DNA of 64,000 bases from Betaproteobacteria bacterium HGW-Betaproteobacteria-3 (GCA_002842205.1 PHCI01000005.1:62001-126000); one strand, 5' to 3'; counted from the stretch's first letter, positions 35,268 to 44,961 are shown. The notes: generated from the sequence alone by a model not told the origin. Numbers and translations: made by a program.

Positions 35268-35681
35268 ATGCAACCGACAGCCCCCAAGACAATGACCCCC
35301 GACGAAGTCAACCCCCAAAAAACACGCTCCGGCCTCAACCGCGTCCTGCACGCGGGCGACTACTCGCTGGCCGGCCTGCGTGAAGGCTGGGGCGAACCGT
35401 CGTTCCGGCTGGAGGCGCAAATCGCCCTGGTGATGCTGCCCCTGGCGTTCTGGCTCGGCCAGACCTGGATCGAGGTGGCGCTGCTGGCGGGTTCGGTGCT
35501 CATCGTGCTGATGGTCGAACTGCTCAACACCGGCATCGAAACCGCCATTGACCGCATCAGCCCCGAATGGCACGACCTGTCCCGCCGGGCCAAGGATCTG
35601 GGCAGCGCCGCCGTCATGCTGGGCCTGATCCTGTGCGGCGGCATCTGGATTGCGGCGCTCGTCCAGAGGTTCTGGCCGTGA
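35268..35681 (+). CDS. dgkA: diacylglycerol kinase, prokaryotic type
   Basis: 137 residues, three transmembrane helices. Recycles diacylglycerol to phosphatidic acid in the inner membrane. Conserved GLREGWGEPSFRLEAQIALV near residue 42 and VELLNTGIETAIDRI, with the catalytic Glu and metal-binding residues. The first 20 or so residues (QPTAPKTMTPDEVNPQKTRS) are an extra polar extension; a later start at ATG 35292 is possible. The stop overlaps the LOG gene start. Confidence 0.92.
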   Translation: MQPTAPKTMTPDEVNPQKTRSGLNRVLHAGDYSLAGLREGWGEPSFRLEAQIALVMLPLAFWLGQTWIEVALLAGSVLIVLMVELLNTGIETAIDRISPEWHDLSRRAKDLGSAAVMLGLILCGGIWIAALVQRFWP

Positions 35682-36304
35682 ACCGCCCCGGCGCTGGCGC
35701 ATCGGCCCCCACGCCGGGCACCGCGCCAGCGTTTTCCGTCTGCGTGTACTGCGGCTCCCGCACCGGCACCAACCCGGCCTTTGTGCGGGCTGCCGACACG
35801 GTGGGTTGCTGGATCGGTGAGCACGGCGGTCAACTGGTTTACGGCGGCGGGCGCAACGGCCTGATGGGCCGGGTGGCTGACGCCACGCTGGCCGCGGGCG
35901 GCCGTGTGGTGGGCGTGATCCCGAAAGCCCTGGTCGAGCGCGAATGGGCCAACGACCGCTGCACCGAACTGCACGTGGTGGACACCATGCACGAGCGCAA
36001 ACGCCTGATGGCCGAGCACGCCGACGCCTTTGTGGCCCTGCCCGGCGGCATCGGCACCCTGGAAGAAATGTTCGAGGTCTGGACCTGGCGCCAGCTCGGC
36101 TACCACGACAAGCCGGTCGGCCTGCTCAACGTAGACGGCTATTACGACGGGCTGCTGTCTTTCCTGGCCACCAGCGTGCAGCAGCAGTTCATGGGCGACT
36201 GGCAGATGGGGCTGATCCGCACCGCGACGGACGCCCCCACCCTGCTGCGTGAACTGGTGCAGGCCGCCGGCATGGCGCCCGCCGCACGGCTCGACGAAAT
36301 TTGA
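35678..36304 (+). CDS. LOG family protein (TIGR00730; nucleotide 5'-monophosphate phosphoribohydrolase-like)
   Basis: 208 residues starting with GTG 35678, which overlaps the dgkA stop (GTGA). Motifs: FSVCVYCGSRTGTNPAF, VYGGGRNGLMG and the hallmark LPGGIGTLEEMFEVW. Family members cleave ribose-phosphate from nucleotides; plant enzymes release free cytokinins, and bacterial ones are probably nucleotide-salvage enzymes. Physiological substrate here unknown. Confidence 0.88.
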   Translation: MNRPGAGASAPTPGTAPAFSVCVYCGSRTGTNPAFVRAADTVGCWIGEHGGQLVYGGGRNGLMGRVADATLAAGGRVVGVIPKALVEREWANDRCTELHVVDTMHERKRLMAEHADAFVALPGGIGTLEEMFEVWTWRQLGYHDKPVGLLNVDGYYDGLLSFLATSVQQQFMGDWQMGLIRTATDAPTLLRELVQAAGMAPAARLDEI

Positions 36305-36359
36305 GGCCGGTGGCTGCACCGTAGCGGGAAGGACAAGGGCAGGCTCTTGAGATATTTCC

Positions 36360-36450
36360 TCGCACCGGCCGCTGCGCCGGGCCGCTCCCAAGCAAGGCCA
36401 GCCCCCTCGGGGGGCAGCGCAGTACACGAAGTGACAAGCGTGGGGGCATC
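36360..36450 (-). repeat. family C GC-rich repeat, intergenic copy
   Basis: Plus strand: GCCGGGCCGCTCCCAAGCAA, GGCCAGCCCCCTCGGGGGGC, AGCGCAGTACACGAAGTGAC, AAGCGTGGGGGC. This is the reverse complement of the element at 39040. It lies between the LOG gene and the convergent PII gene and contains a strong CCCCC/GGGGG hairpin, so it may act as a bidirectional transcript end. Confidence 0.85.
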
Positions 36451-36453
36451 ATC

Positions 36454-36813
<360 letters not shown>

Positions 36814-38478
36814 TCACGCGCGAAATTTGCTGGTAATAGGATAGCGCCAATCCTTGCCGAAGCTGCGGTGGGTAACCCGGATGCCCAGCGGGGCCTGGCG
36901 GCGCTTGTATTCGTTCACCCGGATCAGGCGCGTGACGCGCTCCACATCGGCGCGCGCAAAGCCCGCCGCAATGATGTCTTCGACGCTCTGGTCGTTCTCC
37001 ATGTAGCGCTCCAGGATGGCGTCCAGCACCTCGTAGGGCGGCAGGCTGTCCTGGTCGGTCTGGTCGGGCCGCAGTTCGGCACTGGGCGGGCGGGTGATGA
37101 TGCGCTCGGGGATCGGACTGGCACCCGTGCCATAGGGGTCGTTCGCATTGCGCCAGCGCGCGAGCTTGAACACCGTGGTCTTGGCCAGGTCCTTGATCAC
37201 GGCAAAGCCGCCGGCCATGTCGCCATACAGCGTGCAGTAGCCCGTGGCCATCTCGCTCTTGTTGCCGGTGGTCAGAACGATGGCGCCCAGCTTGTTGGAC
37301 AAGGCCATCAACAGCGTGCCGCGGATGCGGGCCTGGATGTTTTCTTCGGTCGTGTCCTCGGCGCGGCCCTCGAAGTGCGGCGCCAGCGAGGCCTTGAAGG
37401 CCTCGAATTCGGGCGAGATGGAGATCTCGTCGTAGCGCACACCCAGCCGGGCGGCCATCTCGCGCGCGTCCAGCCAGGAGATGTCGGCCGTGTAGGGCGA
37501 CGGCATCATCACCGTACGCACGTTGGCCTTGCCCAGCGCGTCCACCGCCACCGCCAGCACCAGCGCCGAATCGATGCCGCCCGACAAGCCCAGCAGCGCA
37601 CCCGGAAAGCCGTTCTTGCCAATGTAGTCGCGCACGCCCAGCACCAGCGCGTCCCACAGGTCGGCCTCGGGCGTGCGTTCGGGCTCCACCGATGCTTTCA
37701 AATGAAGAGCAGACTGTGACCGTTCCACAAGGACATGGAACAGGTTTTCCCTGAAGCTCGGGGCCCGTCCGGCGACCCTGGCGTCGGCGTCCAGCGCAAA
37801 CGAATGGCCTTCAAACACCACCTCGTCCTGGCCGCCCACCAGGTGCGCGTACACCAGCGGCAGGCCGGTGGCGCGCACGCGTTCGCGCATCATGGCCTCG
37901 CGCTCATAGCCCTTGCCCACGTGGAACGGCGACGCGTTGATCACCGCCAGCAGCTCGGCGCCAGCGGCGTGGGCCAGCCGGGCGGGTTCTTCAAACCAGG
38001 CGTCCTCGCAGATCAGCAGCCCGACCTTCACGCCACCCACCTCGAAAACGCAGGTGCCCTGGCCCGGCGTGAAGTAGCGGCGCTCGTCAAACACCTGGTA
38101 ATTGGGCAGTTCGCGCTTGGCGTACCGGGCCACCACCTGCCCTTCCTGGAGCACACTGGCGGTGTTGTGCCGCTGCTGCACGGCCACGCTGCGGGTGCGC
38201 AGGTCGCCGCCCGTCGGGTGCCCCACCACCACCGCCATGCCGCTTAACCCGGCCAACTCACGGGCCACCGTTTTCACGGCATCATCGCAGGCATTGATGA
38301 ACGCCGGACGCAGGAACAGGTCTTCGGCCGCATAGCCGCAGATCGACAGCTCGGGCGTGAGCAGCAGTCGCACGCCCTGGGCATGGGCCGTGCGTGCGGC
38401 ATCAATGATTTTTTGCGCGTTGCCCGCCATGTCGCCGACGACAAAATTGAGCTGGGCCACGCAGATTTGGAGCGTCAT
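36814..38478 (-). CDS. nadE: NAD(+) synthetase, glutamine-hydrolysing
   Basis: 554 residues. Last step of NAD synthesis with ammonia taken from glutamine. The N-terminal nitrilase-type glutaminase domain has the Glu-Lys-Cys triad regions: LLTPELSICGYAAEDLFLRP, YAKRELPNYQVFDERRYF and the Cys in VGLLICEDAWF. The C-terminal synthetase domain has the PP-loop GLSGGIDSALVLAVAVDALG. ATG 38478 starts MTLQICVAQLNFVVGD. Divergent from the DUF482-type gene. Confidence 0.95.
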   Translation of the reverse strand: MTLQICVAQLNFVVGDMAGNAQKIIDAARTAHAQGVRLLLTPELSICGYAAEDLFLRPAFINACDDAVKTVARELAGLSGMAVVVGHPTGGDLRTRSVAVQQRHNTASVLQEGQVVARYAKRELPNYQVFDERRYFTPGQGTCVFEVGGVKVGLLICEDAWFEEPARLAHAAGAELLAVINASPFHVGKGYEREAMMRERVRATGLPLVYAHLVGGQDEVVFEGHSFALDADARVAGRAPSFRENLFHVLVERSQSALHLKASVEPERTPEADLWDALVLGVRDYIGKNGFPGALLGLSGGIDSALVLAVAVDALGKANVRTVMMPSPYTADISWLDAREMAARLGVRYDEISISPEFEAFKASLAPHFEGRAEDTTEENIQARIRGTLLMALSNKLGAIVLTTGNKSEMATGYCTLYGDMAGGFAVIKDLAKTTVFKLARWRNANDPYGTGASPIPERIITRPPSAELRPDQTDQDSLPPYEVLDAILERYMENDQSVEDIIAAGFARADVERVTRLIRVNEYKRRQAPLGIRVTHRSFGKDWRYPITSKFRA

Positions 38479-38487
38479 GAATCAGGG

Positions 38488-39915
38488 ATGTCCGGGACAG
38501 TGAAAAATACCTCGAACGATTATGTCATCCGGGTCCTGTGCGCACCGGCCGAGGTGTCGGCGGCCGACTGGAACGCCCTGCTCGCGATGCAGCCGCAGGC
38601 CAACCCGTTCATGCGCCACGAATACCTGGCCGCCCTGCACGACAGCCAGAGCGCCGTGCCCGGCACGGGCTGGGCGCCGCGCCTGGTCACATTGTGGCGC
38701 GACGGCACGCTGCACGCAGCCTGCGCGCTCTACCTCAAGGCGCATTCCTATGGCGAATACGTGTTCGACTGGGCCTGGGCCAACGCCTATGCGCAGCACG
38801 GCCTGGCCTACTACCCCAAGGCCGTGGTGGCCCCACCCTTCACGCCGGTGCCGGGGGCGCGGCTGCTGGCCCGCGATGCGGCGGCGCGCGTGGCGCTGGT
38901 GCGGGCGCTGGTGGCGTGGTGCCAAAGCGAAGACCTGTCGTCGCTGCACCTGCTGTTTTGCAGCGACGAGGACATCGAGGCCTGCACATCGGCCGGCCTG
39001 ATGCTGCGCCATACAGTTCAGTTTCACTGGAAGAATGTGGCCCCCACGCTTGTCACTTCGTGTACTGCGCTGCCCCCCGAGGGGGCTGAGCTTGCTTGGG
39101 GCGGCCCGGCGCGGCGCTCTGTGGCCCCCACGCTCCCCGCTGCGCGTGGTTCGCTGCCCCCCGAGGGGGCTGAGCTTGCTTGGGGCGGCCCGGCGCGGCG
39201 CTCTGTGGCCCCCACGCTCCCCGCTGCGCGTACTGCGCCGTTTCCCGACGGGGTGCGCTTCGCCACGTTTGATGATTTTCTGGCGTCGCTGTCGCAGGAC
39301 AAGCGCAAGAAAATCCGGCAGGAGCGGCGCAAGGTGGCCGAGGCGGGGGTGACGTTCCGCTGGGCGCGGGGGCGCGACATCACGGCGCAAGACTGGGATT
39401 TTTTCTATCGCTGCTACGAGCGCACCTACCTGGAGCACGGCAACGCGCCCTACCTCACGCGCGACTTCTTTGACCGCATGGCACAGACGCTGCCCGAGGC
39501 CTGGCTGCTGTTTGTGGCCGAACGTGATGGCACCCCGATTGCTACTAGTTTAATAGCTATCAAAGACCATTCGACGCGGGCTGAAGGTCAATTTTATTCA
39601 AAACTTGATGAAAAAGTGGCCTACGGCCGGTACTGGGGGGCGCTGGAGCGTGTGGACTGCCTGCACTTTGAAGCCTGTTACTACCAGCCCCTGGCCTGGT
39701 GCATCGCCCACGGTTTTGACCGCTTTGAGGGCGGCGCCCAGGGTGAACACAAAATGGCGCGCGCCCTGTTGCCCGTGCGCACCACCAGCGCGCACTGGCT
39801 CGCGCATCCGGCCTTCGCCGACGCGGTGGAGCGCTTTCTGGAACGCGAGGGCGAAGGCGTGCAGAACTACCTGGAACACCTGGCCGAGCGCAACCCGTTT
39901 CGGCAGCCGGGCTGA
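38488..39915 (+). CDS. DUF482 / GNAT-like (FemAB-like) acyltransferase family protein carrying repeat-derived insertions
   Basis: 475 residues, longer than the roughly 380-400 I expect for this family. Core motifs: NPFMRHEYLAALHDSQSAVP, FDWAWANAYAQHGLAYYPK, DKRKKIRQERRKVAEAGVTF, FYRCYERTYLEHGNAPYLT and LHFEACYYQPLAWCIAHGFD. The fold is that of FemAB/GNAT acyltransferases; the acceptor is unknown. Residues about 183-249 are two tandem copies of a family C repeat plus a partial third, read in frame (LPPEGAELAWGGPARRSVAP twice). Residues about 351-371 come from a family A repeat. The frame stays open throughout, so the gene seems to tolerate all of them. Confidence 0.82.
   Translation: MSGTVKNTSNDYVIRVLCAPAEVSAADWNALLAMQPQANPFMRHEYLAALHDSQSAVPGTGWAPRLVTLWRDGTLHAACALYLKAHSYGEYVFDWAWANAYAQHGLAYYPKAVVAPPFTPVPGARLLARDAAARVALVRALVAWCQSEDLSSLHLLFCSDEDIEACTSAGLMLRHTVQFHWKNVAPTLVTSCTALPPEGAELAWGGPARRSVAPTLPAARGSLPPEGAELAWGGPARRSVAPTLPAARTAPFPDGVRFATFDDFLASLSQDKRKKIRQERRKVAEAGVTFRWARGRDITAQDWDFFYRCYERTYLEHGNAPYLTRDFFDRMAQTLPEAWLLFVAERDGTPIATSLIAIKDHSTRAEGQFYSKLDEKVAYGRYWGALERVDCLHFEACYYQPLAWCIAHGFDRFEGGAQGEHKMARALLPVRTTSAHWLAHPAFADAVERFLEREGEGVQNYLEHLAERNPFRQPG
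39036..39235 (+). repeat. tandem family C repeats inside the DUF482-type gene
   Basis: Unit: GCCCCCACGCT, arm CACTTCGTGTACTGCGCTGC, hairpin CCCCCGAGGGGG, then CTGAGCTTGCTTGGGGCGGC and CCGGCGCGGCGCTCTGTG. Two units of about 87-90 nt are near-identical in tandem, followed by a partial third (CCCCACGCTCCCCGCTGCGC, GTACTGCGCC). Confidence 0.9.
39541..39597 (+). repeat. family A repeat inside the DUF482-type gene
   Basis: It reads AGTTTAATAGCTATCAAAGA, CCATTCGACGCGGGCTGAAG, GTCAATTTTA. It is in frame and encodes LIAIKDHSTRAEGQFY. It is more diverged than the other coding copies. Confidence 0.75.
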
Positions 39916-39943
39916 AAGGCCGCTCCGCGGCCATCCGCATCAC

Positions 39944-39976
39944 AAAAAAAACAGGGCGCGGAAACCTCCGCGCCCC
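39944..39976 (-). terminator. terminator of the lipase-like gene
   Basis: GGGCGCGG (39954-39961) pairs with CCGCGCCC (39968-39975). On the minus strand the stem is followed by a T run (complement of AAAAAAAA at 39943-39951). Confidence 0.75.
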
Positions 39977-39997
39977 GTGGCCGGTTGGCGCCTGGGC

Positions 39998-42169
39998 TCA
40001 GGGCAGGAAGTTCAGCCCCTCGGGCAGCGGCAGGTTGACCGGCACTTCAAACACCGGCCCGGCGCCGTCCGGGTCGATCACGGTGGCGCCCTGGGTGGCA
40101 AAGAACACCGCCATCTGGGTCTGCGCCATCACTGCAAACGGCGCCGTGGAGGCGGCCGCAATGTTGGTCAGGAAGGTGTGCGGGTTCTTCGGGATGGTGC
40201 CCGGCGGGTTGGCGGCGAACACCAGGTCGTTGCGGAAGTAGGTGGCCCGGTCCTGCAGTTCACCCGCCCGCAGCAAGGCACTGGTGGTGGGATTGGGCAC
40301 GGTGCCGTCGCCCTTGGCAAACTGCACGATGACCGGCTTGGCCGCGTGGCCCGGCAGCGGCTGCTTGCGGATCAGCGGCGCATACGACACCGGGTTGCCG
40401 GCCTGCTGCACCCACTCGAAGCGGTCCAGCACCTGGGCAATGGCGGTGGCGCCGGGCACGGTGTTGAGCACCGGCGGCAGATTGCGCAGCGGCATGTTCT
40501 CGTTGAAGGCCAGGTTGAACGGGAACGGCACGCCCGGCGTGGGCGGCAGGTTCAGCAACTGCGGCTGGCGGCTGGCCAGCGCAATGGCCGTCAGCACGCG
40601 GAACGCGCCCAGGCGCGCCACTTCGGTGATCGAGCCGCCGGGCACATTGGGCACGCCCGCCTGGATGTTGGGCTCCACCCCGAGCAGGATGGTGCCGTAG
40701 ATGCCGCCAAACGACTGGCCCGCGTAGTAGATGCGGTGGGCGTTGAGGTCGGCACTGCCGTCGCCGTCCACGTCGATGCCGGCCTCGATCTGCCGCACCA
40801 GTTGCATCAGGTCGATGGCCGTCTGGCGCAGTCCGTCGCGGCTGCCGATGATGTCGCGCGGGGGCGCGGCGTTCACGCCTTCGGTGGAGTCGATGGCGGT
40901 GTTGCCGTCCACGTCGATGCCGCGACCGCCCGCGGTCAGTACCACGGGCGTGCCGCCTCCGGCCGGGAGCACGTCGAGCGTGCCCAGGGCGCCGCCGCCA
41001 TGGCCCACCACGTTGATCGACAGCGTGGCAATGCCCTGCGACGCCAGCACCGAGGCCACGGCCCAGGGCGCGCCGTACATGCTGTCGGTGAAGCCGTGTC
41101 CAAACAGGGCCACCGGCCAGCCCCCGGCCGGCTTGACCCCCGCCGGCACAAACAGCTGGAACAGCAGCGTGTTGCTGCCCTGCACCTGCGGCGTGCCGCT
41201 GAGCGTGCCTGTTGCGGGGATGAAGCGTTCGGCCGTCTGGTAGTTGGGCGAGCGGTAGGTGCCGTAGGCGATCTGCGCCACGGCGCCCGGCACCACGTTC
41301 AGCGCCGGTGTGGGCAGGAAGGTGGTGGTGAAGCCGGGCGCGGTGCTGATCTGGCTGTTGAGCCGGATGCCCAGCAGCCCGGCCACCGGGAACACCGCCC
41401 GCACCGGGCCGGCGGCCGAGGCGCCGATGGCGAAGTCCACCGGCTGCGGCGTGCTGCGCTTGATCTGCCGCATGATCTGCGCCAGCTCCGAGGTGGCGCT
41501 TTGCGTGGTGAACAGCGAAGCCGCCACCACCTTGTCGCGCCCGGGCCGGGCGGCGCGCACCGCGTCGCGCAGGTCGCGCCGGTAGTCGCGGTCGGACTGT
41601 TTCTCGAACTTGCGGCCGCGGTGGTCGTCGTCGGCTTCGTCAAAGTCGCTGTCCTTGATGCGCTTGCCGCGGGCGTCGCGTACACCGTTGGTCACGATCA
41701 GCACGTAGCGCGAATGCTCGGCCAGCAGCGCGTCGGGCTCGAACACCAGCGTCTGGCTGGCCACGTCCCACAACACCTGGTTGATGCCCACGCGCTGGCC
41801 AAAGCCGCGCAGGGTTTGTGTGTCACCCAGATTGAGCAGGAAGACCGTGTTGCTGTTGACGCTGGCCACGTCGATGTCACCCGTGAACGGCACGGTGATG
41901 CGCGGCTGGGTTGAGAAACCGTCCAGCGTGTTGATCACGTCGATGTCGGCGCAGTCGGTCGGGCGCACGCTGCAGTCGGGCTTGGGCAGGCTGACACGGC
42001 GGTAGGTGGTGTTGCGCCAGTCGCGCACGGTAAGGCGGTCGCTGGGGAACGGGTTGGCGGCGGGGTCGGTCGGGTCAAACCGCACGGTGACGCCATCGGC
42101 CAGCGCCGCCAGCGGCGCCAGCGCCAGTGCCACGGCCGCCATCCACAGGCGGGTTCTGGATGCAATCAT
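39998..42169 (-). CDS. exported alpha/beta hydrolase, bacterial lipase-like
   Basis: 723 residues with a signal peptide (LWMAAVALALAPLAALADG). An N-terminal beta-rich domain of about 280 residues carries FDPTDPAANPFPSDRLT, a segment found in large secreted bacterial lipases. The catalytic domain has an oxyanion region (VALFGHGFTDSMYG) and the nucleophile elbow GQSFGG. An Asp-rich DVDGDGSADLNAHR just before the nucleophile and DVDGNTAIDSTEG look like calcium-binding loops. It lies divergently beside a wax ester synthase/DGAT gene, which suggests a role in neutral-lipid turnover or uptake; this is inference. Confidence 0.8.
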   Translation of the reverse strand: MIASRTRLWMAAVALALAPLAALADGVTVRFDPTDPAANPFPSDRLTVRDWRNTTYRRVSLPKPDCSVRPTDCADIDVINTLDGFSTQPRITVPFTGDIDVASVNSNTVFLLNLGDTQTLRGFGQRVGINQVLWDVASQTLVFEPDALLAEHSRYVLIVTNGVRDARGKRIKDSDFDEADDDHRGRKFEKQSDRDYRRDLRDAVRAARPGRDKVVAASLFTTQSATSELAQIMRQIKRSTPQPVDFAIGASAAGPVRAVFPVAGLLGIRLNSQISTAPGFTTTFLPTPALNVVPGAVAQIAYGTYRSPNYQTAERFIPATGTLSGTPQVQGSNTLLFQLFVPAGVKPAGGWPVALFGHGFTDSMYGAPWAVASVLASQGIATLSINVVGHGGGALGTLDVLPAGGGTPVVLTAGGRGIDVDGNTAIDSTEGVNAAPPRDIIGSRDGLRQTAIDLMQLVRQIEAGIDVDGDGSADLNAHRIYYAGQSFGGIYGTILLGVEPNIQAGVPNVPGGSITEVARLGAFRVLTAIALASRQPQLLNLPPTPGVPFPFNLAFNENMPLRNLPPVLNTVPGATAIAQVLDRFEWVQQAGNPVSYAPLIRKQPLPGHAAKPVIVQFAKGDGTVPNPTTSALLRAGELQDRATYFRNDLVFAANPPGTIPKNPHTFLTNIAAASTAPFAVMAQTQMAVFFATQGATVIDPDGAGPVFEVPVNLPLPEGLNFLP

Positions 42170-42391
42170 GTTGTCTCCCGGAAATGGTGCAACGCCAGGC
42201 CGAGAAATGTCGCCACGTCCACCGAACCGCAGTTATAGGCCGCTGCCGTACGCGGCGCCAGTCCTCCGCGCGTTTCCCCTGATGACGTTTTGCCCAGATC
42301 AGTCACATCTGGGACAGCCTGCGGCCCAAGGCAAACCCCACTGGCGCGCTCCACCGCGCACCGATACGCTGCCCACCAAGGAGCTTCCTTC

Positions 42392-44038
42392 ATGAAAACG
42401 CTGAGCGGCCTCGACGCCACCTTTCTGTACCTTGAAACCGCTGAAACCCCCATGCACGTGGGCTCGCTGCATCTGTACGAACTGCCGGCGGGTTTCAAGG
42501 GGAGTTTTCATGCTGCAGTGCGCAAACACCTGGCCCAGCGCGTGCACCTGGCGCCGATCTTCCACCAGCGGCTGGCCTTCATGCCGCTCGATCTGGGGCA
42601 CCCCTCGTGGGTCAACGCCGAACCGGTGGACCTGGCCTTTCACATCCGCAAGGTGGCGGGCGGCGCGCGCACCGTGCGTGAGGTGCAGGCCGAGGCCGCG
42701 CGGCTGCACGGCGAGCGCATCGACCGCGCCCACCCGCTCTGGGAATTTTACATTTTTGATAGCGTCAAAGCGCCATCTGACGGGGGCTATCAGGGTAAAT
42801 TGGTTGCTTTTTACTCCAAAATCCACCACGCCGCGCTCGACGGCAAGGCCGGCACGCTGCTGGCCAACGCCATCCTCGACGTGACGCCCGTGCCACGCGA
42901 AGTGCCGCTGCCCGCCCCCACGCGCAACCGCCGCCGCCAGGCCGACCTCAAGCTCGGCGAAATGATCGGTGCGGTGTTTTCCAACTCGCTCGCGCAGTAC
43001 GCCAAGCTGGTCAAGGCGCTGCCCGGCGCCGCGTCCAAACTGGGCAGTGCCGTGGCGCATCTGGCGATGCCCGAACCCGACGGCAAGCGCGCCCCTGGCA
43101 CCGGCCCCGCCCGGCGCGTGCCCAAGGCGCCGTTGCGGCTGGCGCCGCACACGGTGTTCAACGCCGCCATCACCCCGCAGCGCACGCTGGCCACGGCCAG
43201 CCTGCCCTTTGCCGACTGCAAGCGCATGGGCCAGGCCATCGGCGGGAGCTTCAACGACATCGTGCTGTGGCTGTGCGCCACCGCGTTACGCAATTACCTG
43301 ATCGCGCACCAGAGCCTGCCCGCCAAACCGCTGGTGGCCGCCATGCCCGTGAGCCTGCGCGAAGCAGGCAACACCGAACTCACCACCCAGGCGTCCATGA
43401 CCCTCGTGGATCTGGCCACCCAGGTGGCCGACCCGCTCAAGCGCATGCAGGCCATCCTGGCGTCCACCGCCAAGGTCAAGGCCGCGCTGGTGGAACTCAA
43501 AAGCGTGCTGCCCACCGACTACCCTTCGCTGCTCGCGCCCTGGCTGGTGGGCGGTGTGGCCAAGGCGGCGTTCAAGACCTATGGCGTGTCGGGCGTGGCC
43601 GAGCACCTGCCGCTGCTGGCCAATGTGGTCATCAGCAACGTGCCCGGCCCCCAGGTGCCGCTGTACCTGGCCGGGGCGCGCATGCGCACCTTTCATCCCA
43701 TGTCGATCGTGATGCACGGGCTGGCGCTCAACATCACCATCCAGACGTATGCCGGCAGCGTGGATTTCGGCCTGATCGCCGACGCCCGCGCCGTGCCCGA
43801 CGTGCAGACGCTGGCCGACGGCCTGGTCGCCGCCTTCCATGAGGCCGAGGCGCTGTACGCCCGCTTCAGCGCCCCTACCGCGCCCCCACCCGGGCAAACC
43901 CCGAGCCCCCGCGTCGCGAAGGCGACGAAAAAAAGGAGCACTCCCTCTAAAGCCGGTGCCATACCCGCCAAGACCCGGCGCAAAGCTGCTACGGTCCCAC
44001 CCATTGCCACAGCCCGCAAGAAGGCCGCCCGTGCCTGA
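42392..44038 (+). CDS. wax ester synthase / acyl-CoA:diacylglycerol acyltransferase (WS/DGAT)
   Basis: 548 residues. Esterifies acyl-CoA to fatty alcohols or diacylglycerol to make storage wax or triacylglycerol at the membrane. The start MKTLSGLDATFLYLETAETP, catalytic HHxxxDG (IHHAALDGK, H145-H146), FNDIVLWLCATALRNYL and VVISNVPGPQVPLYLAG are all family hallmarks. The C-terminal 70 residues form a Lys/Pro-rich tail. A family A repeat in frame encodes residues about 120-137 (DSVKAPSDGGYQGKLV), immediately before the catalytic histidines. ATG 42392 has AAGGAG upstream. Confidence 0.9.
   Translation: MKTLSGLDATFLYLETAETPMHVGSLHLYELPAGFKGSFHAAVRKHLAQRVHLAPIFHQRLAFMPLDLGHPSWVNAEPVDLAFHIRKVAGGARTVREVQAEAARLHGERIDRAHPLWEFYIFDSVKAPSDGGYQGKLVAFYSKIHHAALDGKAGTLLANAILDVTPVPREVPLPAPTRNRRRQADLKLGEMIGAVFSNSLAQYAKLVKALPGAASKLGSAVAHLAMPEPDGKRAPGTGPARRVPKAPLRLAPHTVFNAAITPQRTLATASLPFADCKRMGQAIGGSFNDIVLWLCATALRNYLIAHQSLPAKPLVAAMPVSLREAGNTELTTQASMTLVDLATQVADPLKRMQAILASTAKVKAALVELKSVLPTDYPSLLAPWLVGGVAKAAFKTYGVSGVAEHLPLLANVVISNVPGPQVPLYLAGARMRTFHPMSIVMHGLALNITIQTYAGSVDFGLIADARAVPDVQTLADGLVAAFHEAEALYARFSAPTAPPPGQTPSPRVAKATKKRSTPSKAGAIPAKTRRKAATVPPIATARKKAARA
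42750..42801 (+). repeat. family A repeat inside the WS/DGAT gene
   Basis: It reads ACATTTTTGATAGCGTCAAA, GCGCCATCTGACGGGGGCTA, TCAGGGTAAATT. It keeps the TTTGATAGC and GACGGGGGCTA ends of family A. Confidence 0.75.
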
Positions 44039-44051
44039 CCGCCAAAAGCCC

Positions 44052-44936
44052 ATGACGCCAACCCGTCGCAGCCATCCACGCCCACCGTCCCGCGCCGCCA
44101 GCGCAGCCCCTGCATCGCGGTCTTCATCGCCGCCATCCGTGTCGCATTCCACGCCGTCTTCAACACCCCCCACCGACACCCTCAAGGCCCCCAGCGCCTG
44201 GCTGCTGGCGCTGGAGATGCGTGCGTTCTGGGAATTCGGCGCGGTGCTGCCGGCCTGGCCCGCGCTGCAGCGGGCGCCGCAGGGCGACGGCCACCCGGTG
44301 ATCGTGTTCCCGGGGCTGTCGGCCAGCGATGGCTCCACCGTGCCGCTGCGCCGCTATCTGGGCAGCCTGGGCTACACCACGCAGGGCTGGAACCAGGGCG
44401 CAAATTTCGGGCCGCGCGCCGGGGTGCTGGAAACCGCCCGGCGCCAGGTGCTGGACGCGGCCGCCGCCGCCGGGCGCAAGATCAGCCTGATCGGCTGGAG
44501 CCTGGGGGGCGTGTACGCCCGCGAACTGGCCAAAGAGTTGCCCGACCATGTGCGCGGCGTCATCACGTTGGGCACGCCATTTGCCGGCTCTCCCAAAAGC
44601 ACCAACGCATGGCGGTTGTACGAGCTGACCAGCGGGCGCGACATTCACCGCGAAGCCGAGCACTACACCCTGCACACCGCCCCGCCCGTGCCCACCACCT
44701 CGGTCTATTCACGCAGCGACGGCGTGGTGGCCTGGCAAGGCAGCCTGCAGGCGCCCTGCCCGCGCAACCCGCACACCGAAAACGTCGAGGTGATCGCCAG
44801 CCACTTTGGCATCGGCCTGAACCCCAGCGCCTGGTGGGCCGTGGCCGACCGGCTGGCCCAGCCCGAAGGCGCGTGGAAGCCGTTCGAGCGCAAGCGCGGC
44901 CTGCACGGCCTCATCTTCCCGGACCCGGCGCGCTGA
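44052..44936 (+). CDS. alpha/beta hydrolase (lipase/esterase-like)
   Basis: 294 residues. A 45-residue Ser/Pro/Ala-rich leader without a clear signal peptide is followed by a hydrolase fold. Motifs: HPVIVFPGLSASDGSTVPLR (oxyanion strand), GWNQGANFGPR, the nucleophile elbow GWSLGGVYARELA, TLGTPFAGSPKSTNAW, an acid in YSRSDGVVAW and a His in ASHFGIGLNP. It starts 14 nt after the WS/DGAT stop; a GTG at 44031 overlapping that gene is an alternative start. Likely cotranscribed with WS/DGAT and acting on its lipid products or substrates. Confidence 0.8.
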   Translation: MTPTRRSHPRPPSRAASAAPASRSSSPPSVSHSTPSSTPPTDTLKAPSAWLLALEMRAFWEFGAVLPAWPALQRAPQGDGHPVIVFPGLSASDGSTVPLRRYLGSLGYTTQGWNQGANFGPRAGVLETARRQVLDAAAAAGRKISLIGWSLGGVYARELAKELPDHVRGVITLGTPFAGSPKSTNAWRLYELTSGRDIHREAEHYTLHTAPPVPTTSVYSRSDGVVAWQGSLQAPCPRNPHTENVEVIASHFGIGLNPSAWWAVADRLAQPEGAWKPFERKRGLHGLIFPDPAR

Positions 44937-44961
44937 AGGCCGCCCGGGGTGGGCGGGGGCC

